Assembly (NCBI GenBank): GCA_002451755.1
Contig: DKDF01000060.1
Coordinates: 20,023-29,415 of the forward strand
Length of the DNA stretch: 9,393 nucleotides
Source: Ruminococcaceae bacterium UBA6855
Lineage (GTDB): Bacteria > Bacillota > Clostridia > Oscillospirales > Acutalibacteraceae
Reading direction: 5' to 3'
Part shown: piece after piece, positions 1 to 6,280 of the stretch
How positions within the stretch are numbered: the first letter of the stretch is position 1
Layout of the letters: every line of letters starts with the position of its first letter
Notes under the pieces: model-generated
The model's input: the letters and a program-made list of their open reading frames with translations, nothing else
What the model was told of the DNA's origin: nothing
Databases searched by the model: none
Program-made: the position numbers and the translations under genes

Positions 1-1
1 C

Positions 2-970
2 GTGAATGCGGTGCTCAGAAAAGTGGCTTCAAACGGATTGCAGCTGCCCGATGAATCGGACAGGCTCAAATTCATGAGCGTCAAATATTCCGTTCCGGAG
101 CAGACTGTCAAGCTTTTTGCGGATGCTTATTCCGACAAGACCGCCTGCGAAATATTTGAAGCAATGTCTGAGCGCGCGAAGATATTTGTTCGCGTGAATA
201 CACAGAAATGCACAGCGGACGAGCTTATAGAGATATTAGCCCGGCAGGGTGTTGAAGGCAGGAAAATCGACGGCTTTCCGAACGCACTTGAATTAGTAAA
301 CGGCGGCGCGGTTGAGCACCTTGATGCATATAAAAAAGGACTTTTCCATGTGCAGGATCTTTCGTCACAGCTTTGTTGCATGGCGCTCGACCCTCAGTCG
401 GGAGATACCGTATATGATATGTGCGCAGCACCCGGAGGTAAATGCTTTACACTTGCCGAACTGACAAATTGTAAAGGCAAAATACTTGCCATGGATGTTT
501 ATCCATCGAGGCTCGCTCTTATCGAAAACGGAGCGGAGAGACTCGGGCTCGATAACATCGCGGTTATACCTAACGATGCCGCAAAAGTTAATCCGGCTTT
601 GAAGAAAGCGGACAGGGTCTTGTGCGACGCACCTTGTTCGGGACTCGGAATACTCCGCCGCAAGCCCGAGATACGCTATAAAGCCCTTGAAGATATTGAC
701 AAATTACCGGTTTTGCAGTATGATATCCTGTGTTCATCCTCTGAATATGTCAAGGTTGGCGGTCGGTTAGTCTATTCTACCTGCTCGCTGAATCCGGCAG
801 AGAATTCTGAGGTTTGCAGCAAATTTCTCGGTGAACATAAAAAATTTGAGGCTGTTGGGATTTTTCCGGACATAAAAAGGGTAGACGGCAACGAAAAATA
901 TTTAACTTTGATGCCTCAGATACATGGAACAGACGGCTTCTTTATCGCCGCATTTACCAGAACGGAGTGA
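2..970 (+). CDS. rsmB: 16S rRNA (cytosine-5)-methyltransferase RsmB, 5'-truncated by window edge
   Basis: Transfers a methyl group from S-adenosylmethionine to C5 of a 16S rRNA cytosine (C967 in E. coli numbering), in the cytoplasm. The visible part begins inside the conserved VNAVLRK segment that ends the NusB-like RNA-binding domain, so the GTG at position 2 is an internal valine codon and roughly the first 120 residues lie outside the window. Counting from there, the SAM-binding motif CAAPGGK is at residues 141-147, DAPCSG with one conserved cysteine at 209-214 (C212), and STCSLNPAEN at 259-268 with the catalytic-type cysteine C261. All catalytic motifs are intact and the C-terminus is complete. 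The stop codon overlaps a possible GTG start of rlmN, and this order is typical of Firmicutes. Assignment to RsmB rather than another NSUN/RsmF-type methylase rests on the NusB remnant and the neighbours. Confidence 0.95.
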   Translation: MNAVLRKVASNGLQLPDESDRLKFMSVKYSVPEQTVKLFADAYSDKTACEIFEAMSERAKIFVRVNTQKCTADELIEILARQGVEGRKIDGFPNALELVNGGAVEHLDAYKKGLFHVQDLSSQLCCMALDPQSGDTVYDMCAAPGGKCFTLAELTNCKGKILAMDVYPSRLALIENGAERLGLDNIAVIPNDAAKVNPALKKADRVLCDAPCSGLGILRRKPEIRYKALEDIDKLPVLQYDILCSSSEYVKVGGRLVYSTCSLNPAENSEVCSKFLGEHKKFEAVGIFPDIKRVDGNEKYLTLMPQIHGTDGFFIAAFTRTE

Positions 971-975
971 GCCTT

Positions 976-2013
976 TTGAATACGACTGATGTAAAGTCAA
1001 TGAACTTTACCGAGCTTTCCGCGGCTCTTTCCGAGATGGGACTTCCATCATACAGAGCGAAGCAGATCTATTCGTGGATTCATCAGAAATGCGCTCTCGA
1101 TTACGATGAGATGACCAATCTTCCGCTGTCTCTGCGCGAGAAGCTGAAAGAAGAATTGCCGCTCAAAAAATGCACTATCGAACGCAAACAGGTATCCGCA
1201 GAGGACGGAACGGTAAAATATCTTTTCGGTTTCGGCGGCAATGAATATGCCGAAAGCGTTTTGATGAAATATAAGTACGGATATACTATCTGCGTCTCGA
1301 CTCAGATAGGCTGCAAAATGGGCTGCTCGTTCTGCGCGTCCACTTTGGGCGGCTATGTCAGAAGCTTGCTTCCGTCGGAAATCCTCGGTCAGATATATAC
1401 CGCTCAGCGCGACGAGAATATCCGAATCTCCCATATTGTCCTCATGGGCATGGGAGAACCCCTCGATAATTTTGATAATGTTATGCGTTTTCTTGAGCTT
1501 GTGACCTGTGAAGACGGGCTCAACATAAGCATGAGAAACATATCGCTTTCCACCTGCGGAATAGTTCCCGGGATATATAAACTGCTTGAAAAAAAGCTTC
1601 AGCTCACGCTTTCGATATCGCTTCACGCGCCGTATAACGAGCTCAGATCGAAGATAATGCCGATCAACCGTCGGTATTCGCTCGACGAGCTGATGCCGGC
1701 GTGCCGTGAATATGCAAAGGTAACTTCGAGGAGAATATCGTTTGAATATGCAATGCTCGGCGGAGTCAATGACAGCGACGAGTGCGCCCAGAAGCTTGCG
1801 GCGCTCCTGAAAGGTATGCTGTGTCATGTCAATCTCATACCTGTCAACGAGGTTGCCGAGAGTCCTTATAAACCGTCAACGCCGGAGCGCATTGAACGAT
1901 TTATAAGCATACTCGAAAGGAAATCGATAAATGTTACGGTAAGGCGGAAGCTCGGCTCGGATATAGATGCTTCGTGCGGTCAGCTTCGGCTTCGTAAAAT
2001 AAAAGAGCAGTAA
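976..2013 (+). CDS. rlmN: Dual-specificity RNA methyltransferase RlmN (radical SAM)
   Basis: Methylates C2 of adenosine 2503 in 23S rRNA and adenosine 37 in some tRNAs, using a 4Fe-4S radical-SAM mechanism. The cluster-binding CxxxCxxC motif (CKMGCSFC) has cysteines at residues 113, 117 and 120. Upstream, CVSTQ carries the cysteine (C106) equivalent to E. coli RlmN C118, and YAESV carries the conserved glutamate. The methyl-carrying cysteine equivalent to E. coli C355 is in DIDASCGQL near residue 334. GMGEPLDN is the usual family motif. Length (345 residues) is normal. I chose TTG at 976 as the start because GGAG at 964-967 lies 8 bases upstream. The GTG at 967 would give 348 residues and a 4-base overlap with rsmB but has no Shine-Dalgarno sequence; an ATG at 1000 is a third option. 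Confidence 0.96.
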   Translation: MNTTDVKSMNFTELSAALSEMGLPSYRAKQIYSWIHQKCALDYDEMTNLPLSLREKLKEELPLKKCTIERKQVSAEDGTVKYLFGFGGNEYAESVLMKYKYGYTICVSTQIGCKMGCSFCASTLGGYVRSLLPSEILGQIYTAQRDENIRISHIVLMGMGEPLDNFDNVMRFLELVTCEDGLNISMRNISLSTCGIVPGIYKLLEKKLQLTLSISLHAPYNELRSKIMPINRRYSLDELMPACREYAKVTSRRISFEYAMLGGVNDSDECAQKLAALLKGMLCHVNLIPVNEVAESPYKPSTPERIERFISILERKSINVTVRRKLGSDIDASCGQLRLRKIKEQ

Positions 2014-2050
2014 GCTCAATTCGGAATTTTCTCAATTTCCGGGGGAAGAT

Positions 2051-2779
2051 ATGAAAATTGTTGCAAAGACAGACCAGGGAAAGGTCAGAAAAGACAATCA
2101 GGATTCGTTCGCTGCGGGAGAGCTTCCCGGCGGCGTAGTTTGGGCTGTTGTCTGCGACGGTATGGGCGGCGCGGCAGGCGGAAGCGTTGCCAGCCAGACT
2201 GCCGTTAAGATGATAAGCGAAAAAATCGCCTCCGGCTACCAGCACGGAATGAGCGACAGATCAATAAAAAATCTGCTGACTTCGGTTGTCGAGAATGCCA
2301 ATTCTTCTATTTATGAGATGTCGTGCTCGGTCGAAAGCCTCAATGGAATGGGCACGACGGTCGTCGCCGCCATGATAAGAGACAAAGAGCTTTATCTCGT
2401 TCATGCCGGAGACAGCAGGGCTTACCGCATTTCGCAGGAGGGTATAACCCAGCTCACAAGGGATCATTCGGTTGTTCAGGATATGGTTGAACACGGCGAG
2501 TTGACCCAGGAGCAGGCGAAAGATCACCCGCGAAAGAATATAATCACAAGAGCGCTCGGCGTGAGCGCGGACATAGAGACGGATTATTATCAGGATACTC
2601 TTGATGAGGGAGACGTTATTATCATTTGCACTGACGGTCTGACTAATTATGTTGAGACCGATGATATATATAATGCCACCAGAGACAATCATTATTACGA
2701 GTTTGCAGACAGGCTGATAAATCTTGCCAACGAGAACGGCGGCGGGGACAATATCACTGTTGTTGCAATGGCGTTTTAG
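2051..2779 (+). CDS. prpC: PP2C-family serine/threonine protein phosphatase (PrpC/Stp)
   Basis: Soluble metal-dependent phosphatase that removes phosphate from Ser/Thr residues, including those of its partner kinase and the kinase's substrates. PP2C motifs appear in order: RKDNQDS at residues 13-19, the metal-binding aspartate in DGMGG at 36-40, GMGTT at 99-103, GDSRAY at 120-125 (D121), TRDHS at 136-140, TRALG at 166-170, TDGL at 194-197 (D195) and GGDNITV at 231-237 (D232/D233 region and N234). No metal-ligand residue appears to be lost. Length of 242 residues fits the bacterial minimal PP2C type. The ribosome binding site is GGGGGAAG just before the ATG. The gene lies 37 bases after rlmN and 32 bases before the kinase, the conserved prpC-prkC pair that allows balanced phosphorylation and dephosphorylation. 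Confidence 0.96.
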   Translation: MKIVAKTDQGKVRKDNQDSFAAGELPGGVVWAVVCDGMGGAAGGSVASQTAVKMISEKIASGYQHGMSDRSIKNLLTSVVENANSSIYEMSCSVESLNGMGTTVVAAMIRDKELYLVHAGDSRAYRISQEGITQLTRDHSVVQDMVEHGELTQEQAKDHPRKNIITRALGVSADIETDYYQDTLDEGDVIIICTDGLTNYVETDDIYNATRDNHYYEFADRLINLANENGGGDNITVVAMAF

Positions 2780-2811
2780 GTTTCTGTATCCCAACAGGAG
2801 TGTGAGATTTA

Positions 2812-4989
2812 ATGGATAATTATGTCGGAAAAAGACTTGACGGAAGGTATGAACTTCAGGAAGTCATTGGCGTTGGCGGAATGGCGGTTGTCTATAAGGC
2901 CTACGACAATATCGACGACAGGACGGTTGCCGTCAAAATTCTCAAGGATGAGTTCCTTGCAAGCGAGGAGTTCCGCCGCAGATTCAAGAATGAGTCCAAG
3001 GCGATAGCTGTGCTCTCTCATCCGAACATAGTCAAGGTTTATGATGTCAGCTACGGCGACAAGCTCCAGTATATAGTTATGGAGTATGTCGAGGGCATCA
3101 CGCTCAAGGAGTATATTGAGCAGCAGGGTGTTATATCGTGGAAGGAGACCGTGCATTTTACAACACAGATCCTCCGCGCACTTCAGCACGCCCATGACAA
3201 GGGCATTGTTCATCGCGATATCAAGCCGCAGAACATAATGCTTCTCGAAAACGGTACTATCAAAGTTACTGATTTCGGAATCGCGAGATTCAGCAGAAGC
3301 GAAACGAGAACAATGACCGATACCGCTATCGGTTCGGTTCATTATATCAGCCCCGAGCAGGCTCGCGGAGATATAACCGATGACAAGTCGGATATCTATT
3401 CCGTCGGTGTCGTTATGTACGAAATGCTCACGGGTCAGCTGCCTTTCCAGTCGGATAATTCCGTCTCGGTCGCTATTATGCAGCTTCAGACAGATCCGGT
3501 AAAGCCGCGTGAGATAAACAGCTCCATCCCTGAGGGACTCGAGCAGATAACCATGCGCGCTATGCAGAAGAACCCGAAGGACAGATATCAGTCCGCTGCC
3601 GAGATGATTCTCGATCTTGAGGAGTTCAAGCGCAATCCCGCAATAAAATTTGACTACAGCTATTTTGTCGACAATGAGCCGACAAAGTTTGTTGACAAGA
3701 CCGCGCCGGTCACTGTGCCCATGGCTACCGCCAGCGACACCCGTGTTATGGAAAATCCGCAGCCGGCACCGGAAGATACAAACAAAACTGCAGAGAAAAA
3801 CAAGATGATCCCGATTCTTTCCGGAATCGTTATCGGATTCGTCGCCGTTCTTGCGATAGTTCTTATTTGCCTGTATTCATTCACGGATGTTTTCAACAGA
3901 AAGCTTACCGTACCGAAGCTTATAAACAAAAACTATGCCGAGGAGATTCTCGGCAACGACGATTATAAGAACTTTGTTATCAAAGTCAATGAAGTCCAGA
4001 ACAGCTTCTACGAGCCCGGTCAGGTCTATGCGCAGGATCCTGCGGCGGGCACAAAAGTTGACAAGTCCAACAATGTTATCACCGTCACCGTCGCAGTCAG
4101 CGAGGAAAAAGCATCTGTTCCGAATGTTCTCAAGTATCAGCTCAACGACGCTATAACCAAGCTCAAGAATGCGGGCTTTGAGGTCTATTCCGTTCCTCAG
4201 CAGAGTACGGAAAAGGCGGGTACTGTTCTTAGCACCTCGCCGGAATACGGCAGACAGGTATCAAAGGGCTCGACAATAACGATTTATTATGCGAGCGAAC
4301 AGGAGCTTATCGAGGTTCCCAAGCTTATAGATGAGAATGTCGAGAACGCAAAGGCTATACTTGAGTCGCTCAATCTTGTTCTCGATGATACAATAGACGA
4401 GAAGGACAGCGACAAGCCCAAGGGCACTATCATCGAACAGAGCTATGCCGAGGGCGAGAAAGTACCTGAGGGAACGAAGATAAGAGTTACCGTCAGCACA
4501 GGCGTTGCAGCTTCTTCCGAGGCGAATATAACCATAACGCTTCCCAAATATTCGAGCGGCACTTCTAAGTCCATAAAGGCTGCGAATAACAATAATGTTT
4601 TCATGGATCAGAGCGTTATTCTCGACGGAAGTGAGTATACAATAACCGTAAACGGCTCCGGCAGCAGCAACCACATCAAGGTCTATATTGACTCCGAGCT
4701 GTATTATGAGTGCAACGTTGACTTCACCAAGAGCCCTGCGGAGATATCAAATGTCAAGAGGCACGATGTTTCAGAGAGTTCGACGATTCCCAATGTTGTC
4801 GGCAGCAACGAGGCTTCGGCGATAAGCATTCTCAAGAGCCACGGCTTTACTTCCGTTGAAGTCAATTATATAAGCGTTGTTGATTCTTCGAAGAACGGAA
4901 AGGTTATTTCTCAGACTCCGAAGAACAGCTCTAAAGCCTATCCTTTGAGCACAACAGTAACTATAACCGTCGGCAAGTTTGTCGGCTAA
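2812..4989 (+). CDS. prkC: Membrane serine/threonine protein kinase with PASTA repeats (PrkC/PknB type)
   Basis: Membrane kinase of the eukaryotic-like (Hanks) class that binds peptidoglycan fragments or lipid II outside the cell and phosphorylates proteins inside. Kinase domain, about residues 10-275: glycine loop GVGGMAVVY at 20-28, lysine K42 in VAVKIL, HRDIKPQN at 134-141, DFG at 154-156, threonine-rich activation loop (T165, T167, T169, T171) and SPEQ at 180-183. A linker leads to one membrane helix at about 332-357. The outside part has PASTA units at about 364-432, 434-497 and 500-565, then a beta-rich, immunoglobulin-like insert at about 572-656, then a fourth PASTA unit at about 657-722. 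In B. subtilis PrkC has three PASTA units plus a C-terminal Ig-like domain, so the insert's position is unusual. ATG at 2812 follows CAGGAG at a somewhat long spacing of 11 bases. Confidence 0.97.
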   Translation: MDNYVGKRLDGRYELQEVIGVGGMAVVYKAYDNIDDRTVAVKILKDEFLASEEFRRRFKNESKAIAVLSHPNIVKVYDVSYGDKLQYIVMEYVEGITLKEYIEQQGVISWKETVHFTTQILRALQHAHDKGIVHRDIKPQNIMLLENGTIKVTDFGIARFSRSETRTMTDTAIGSVHYISPEQARGDITDDKSDIYSVGVVMYEMLTGQLPFQSDNSVSVAIMQLQTDPVKPREINSSIPEGLEQITMRAMQKNPKDRYQSAAEMILDLEEFKRNPAIKFDYSYFVDNEPTKFVDKTAPVTVPMATASDTRVMENPQPAPEDTNKTAEKNKMIPILSGIVIGFVAVLAIVLICLYSFTDVFNRKLTVPKLINKNYAEEILGNDDYKNFVIKVNEVQNSFYEPGQVYAQDPAAGTKVDKSNNVITVTVAVSEEKASVPNVLKYQLNDAITKLKNAGFEVYSVPQQSTEKAGTVLSTSPEYGRQVSKGSTITIYYASEQELIEVPKLIDENVENAKAILESLNLVLDDTIDEKDSDKPKGTIIEQSYAEGEKVPEGTKIRVTVSTGVAASSEANITITLPKYSSGTSKSIKAANNNNVFMDQSVILDGSEYTITVNGSGSSNHIKVYIDSELYYECNVDFTKSPAEISNVKRHDVSESSTIPNVVGSNEASAISILKSHGFTSVEVNYISVVDSSKNGKVISQTPKNSSKAYPLSTTVTITVGKFVG

Positions 4990-4999
4990 GGTCTTTGTT

Positions 5000-5890
5000 A
5001 TGGCAGATGTCAAAAAAGGAATAATATTAAAAGGAATCGGTGGTCTCTACTTTGTGGAGACCGCCGATGCGGTATTTGAGTGCAAAGCCCGCGGAATCTT
5101 CCGCAAAAGCGGGCAGAAGCCGCTCGTTGGCGATGAAGTTGACATACTTATCGGCGAGGACGGGGCAAACAACACTATCGAAAAGATATATCCGCGCCGC
5201 AGTGAGCTTATGCGCCCGCCGGTTGCGAATCTTGACAGGCTGTTTATTCTCTCGTCCGTTCGTGACCCGAATCCGAGCACGCTGATAATTGATAAAATGA
5301 CTGCGATAGCTTGCTGGAAAAGTATAGAGCCCGTTATAGTAATCACAAAAGACGATCTCGGGGATACTTCCGAGCTTCGCGGCATATATGAAAAAGCGGG
5401 CATACCGTTCTTTTCTGTGTCGAGCCGCGACGGCAGGGGAGCTGACGAAGTGAAAGCCATGCTCAGCGGTCATATAAGTGCTTTTGCGGGCAATACCGGT
5501 GTCGGAAAGTCGTCGCTGCTTAATCTCATCGCTCCCGAACTTTCGCTGAAAACAGGCGAAATAAGCGACAAGCTCGGCAGAGGCAGACACACAACAAGAG
5601 CTGTTGAGCTCTATAAGCTTTGCGGCGGATATGTTGCTGATACACCCGGATTTTCTTCGCTGACCGGCGAAAACAGCGAGATGATACCTGTTGACGAACT
5701 TCCGTTTTGTTTCCCGGAGTTTGAAAAATATCTCGGGAAATGCAGATTCACTTCATGCAGGCACATCAACGACAAGGGCTGCGAAATAGTCGCCGCCGTT
5801 GAATCGGGCGAAATCAGCGAATCGCGCCACAACAGCTATATTGCTCTCTACAACGAAGCGAAAGATATAAAAGAATGGGAAAAGAAATAA
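5000..5890 (+). CDS. rsgA: Ribosome small-subunit-dependent GTPase RsgA (CpgA/YjeQ)
   Basis: Circularly permuted GTPase that checks late assembly of the 30S subunit. Numbered from the ATG at 5000 (296 residues): an N-terminal OB-fold domain (to about 70), then the permuted G domain with G4 TKDD at 116-119, G1 P-loop GNTGVGKSS at 164-172, switch region RGRHTT at 194-199 and G3 DTPG at 214-217. A zinc finger follows with C248, C253, H255 and C261. The permuted order G4-G1-G3 is diagnostic. A TTG at 4979 in the same frame would add seven residues and overlap prkC. I prefer the ATG because AAGG at 4988-4991 lies 8 bases before it and because RsgA proteins usually start close to the GxI(I/V) strand. 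In Bacillus this GTPase (CpgA) is phosphorylated by PrkC, which suits the gene order. It starts 10 bases after prkC. Confidence 0.96.
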   Translation: MADVKKGIILKGIGGLYFVETADAVFECKARGIFRKSGQKPLVGDEVDILIGEDGANNTIEKIYPRRSELMRPPVANLDRLFILSSVRDPNPSTLIIDKMTAIACWKSIEPVIVITKDDLGDTSELRGIYEKAGIPFFSVSSRDGRGADEVKAMLSGHISAFAGNTGVGKSSLLNLIAPELSLKTGEISDKLGRGRHTTRAVELYKLCGGYVADTPGFSSLTGENSEMIPVDELPFCFPEFEKYLGKCRFTSCRHINDKGCEIVAAVESGEISESRHNSYIALYNEAKDIKEWEKK

Positions 5891-5915
5891 AGTAACGCAA
5901 ACGCTGCGCTTTGTA

Positions 5916-5921
5916 TATAAT
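5916..5921 (+). promoter_or_regulatory. Possible -10 element ahead of the two micro-genes
   Basis: The 73-base gap after rsgA holds TATAAT inside TGTATATAAT, 42 bases before the ATG of the small membrane protein gene. No good sigma-A -35 hexamer lies 16-18 bases upstream. TATATAAT shares six of eight bases with CATACAAT, the -10 of sporulation factor sigma-E, but I see no clear sigma-E -35 either. An internal promoter would make sense because spoVM needs sporulation-specific expression while the genes upstream are housekeeping. This is a weak, inference-led call. Confidence 0.25.
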
Positions 5922-5963
5922 GGACTGAAGGCGAGACTGTTATATGTAAGGGCGGTGGCGAGC

Positions 5964-6122
5964 ATGAGAAGATGCGGATGCGGCAGAAACGGGTCTGTGT
6001 GTATCATAATAATTTCATTTGCGGCCGGGATAATCGTCGCAAAATTCTTCCCGTATTCGCTGTTCATTATTCTTATGCTCATCCTGCTTTTGCTTATCTG
6101 CACCGCCTCACGAAGCTTTTGA
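5964..6122 (+). CDS. Small two-helix membrane protein of unknown function (52 aa)
   Basis: I do not recognise this protein. The ATG at 5964 follows GGGCGGTGG at 5950-5958, an acceptable ribosome binding site, and the frame runs 52 codons to TGA at 6120. The product starts with a basic, cysteine-containing head (MRRCGCGRNG). Two strongly hydrophobic stretches follow, about residues 11-28 and 31-46, separated by K26, F27, F28 and P30 and ending in CTASRSF. This predicts a helical hairpin in the membrane, with both ends probably cytoplasmic by the positive-inside rule. Cysteines are at 4, 6, 13 and 46. Its composition is far from random antisense or shadow ORFs, which supports real coding. It occupies the position held by rpe-thiN in B. 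subtilis, between rsgA and spoVM, and is followed after 20 bases by spoVM, so a role in sporulation or the envelope is possible but unproven. Confidence 0.7.
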   Translation: MRRCGCGRNGSVCIIIISFAAGIIVAKFFPYSLFIILMLILLLLICTASRSF

Positions 6123-6126
6123 TGAC

Positions 6127-6136
6127 GGAGGGTGAG
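6127..6136 (+). promoter_or_regulatory. Strong ribosome binding site of spoVM
   Basis: GGAGGGTGAG matches the anti-Shine-Dalgarno complement (AGGAGGTGA) closely. It decides the start of spoVM: the longer open frame that begins at 5972 has no comparable site, whereas this one sits just before the ATG at 6143. A second ATG at 6138, out of frame with spoVM, is even closer but reads only two codons before a stop. Confidence 0.75.
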
Positions 6137-6142
6137 AATGAG

Positions 6143-6232
6143 ATGAAAGTGGTAGTAGTCAGAAGCCCTAAACTTTTTTCCGGAATACTCAGACTCATTT
6201 TCGGAATAAAACGGCAGGAACAAACAACATAA
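6143..6232 (+). CDS. spoVM: Stage V sporulation protein SpoVM (29 aa)
   Basis: SpoVM is a tiny amphipathic peptide that inserts shallowly in the outer forespore membrane, prefers its convex curvature and recruits SpoIVA to start the spore coat. Here the product begins MKVVVVRSPK, continues LFSGILRLIFGIK and ends RQEQTT. Aligned without gaps to the 26-residue B. subtilis protein recalled from memory, identical residues include M1, K2, P9, K10, G14, I15, R17 and G21. P9, the residue that breaks the helix and is needed for curvature recognition, is kept. The amphipathic helix spans about residues 10-23. The ATG at 6143 follows GGAGGGTGAG. Position also supports the call: B. subtilis spoVM lies shortly after prkC-rsgA-rpe-thiN. 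The gene ends right at a terminator hairpin, whose upstream A-tract overlaps the stop codon. It marks the host as an endospore former or a recent descendant of one. Confidence 0.88.
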   Translation: MKVVVVRSPKLFSGILRLIFGIKRQEQTT

Positions 6233-6269
6233 AAAACGCCGGACGGCTGTGTACGCTGTCCGGCGTTTT
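6233..6269. terminator. Bidirectional rho-independent terminator between spoVM and the phosphoesterase gene
   Basis: AAAACGCCGGAC at 6233-6244 pairs perfectly with GTCCGGCGTTTT at 6258-6269. The stem can extend inward by two more Watson-Crick pairs and one G-U pair to a seven-base loop. A-tracts on the left and T-tracts on the right make it a terminator on both strands, as expected between the convergent spoVM (plus) and phosphoesterase (minus) genes. Confidence 0.93.
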
Positions 6270-6280
6270 GCTGTATATTT

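Noticed and set aside
1048..1827. A 259-codon open frame on the minus strand inside rlmN
   Set aside because: It lies wholly opposite a gene with all catalytic motifs intact, and its translation shows no recognisable domain. It is a shadow of rlmN codon bias, as are the other long antisense frames over prpC, prkC, rsgA and rodA.
2022..2041. Small hairpin (CGGAATT / AATTTCCG with a bulge) between rlmN and prpC
   Set aside because: Weak, A/T-rich stem with no U-tract, touching the prpC ribosome binding site. It could lower prpC translation, but nothing else supports this.
4979..4999. TTG start for rsgA giving seven extra residues
   Set aside because: It has no ribosome binding site and overlaps the end of prkC; AAGG is correctly placed for the ATG at 5000.
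5042..5062. Inverted repeat GGTCTC...GAGACC near the start of rsgA
   Set aside because: Six-base arms within conserved coding sequence (GGLYFVETAD) with no T-tract; most likely chance.
5972..6232. An 86-codon plus-strand frame ending at the spoVM stop
   Set aside because: Its first 57 codons overlap the small membrane protein in another frame and give an unlikely sequence. The strong ribosome binding site is at 6127, so only the last 29 codons (spoVM) are taken as real.
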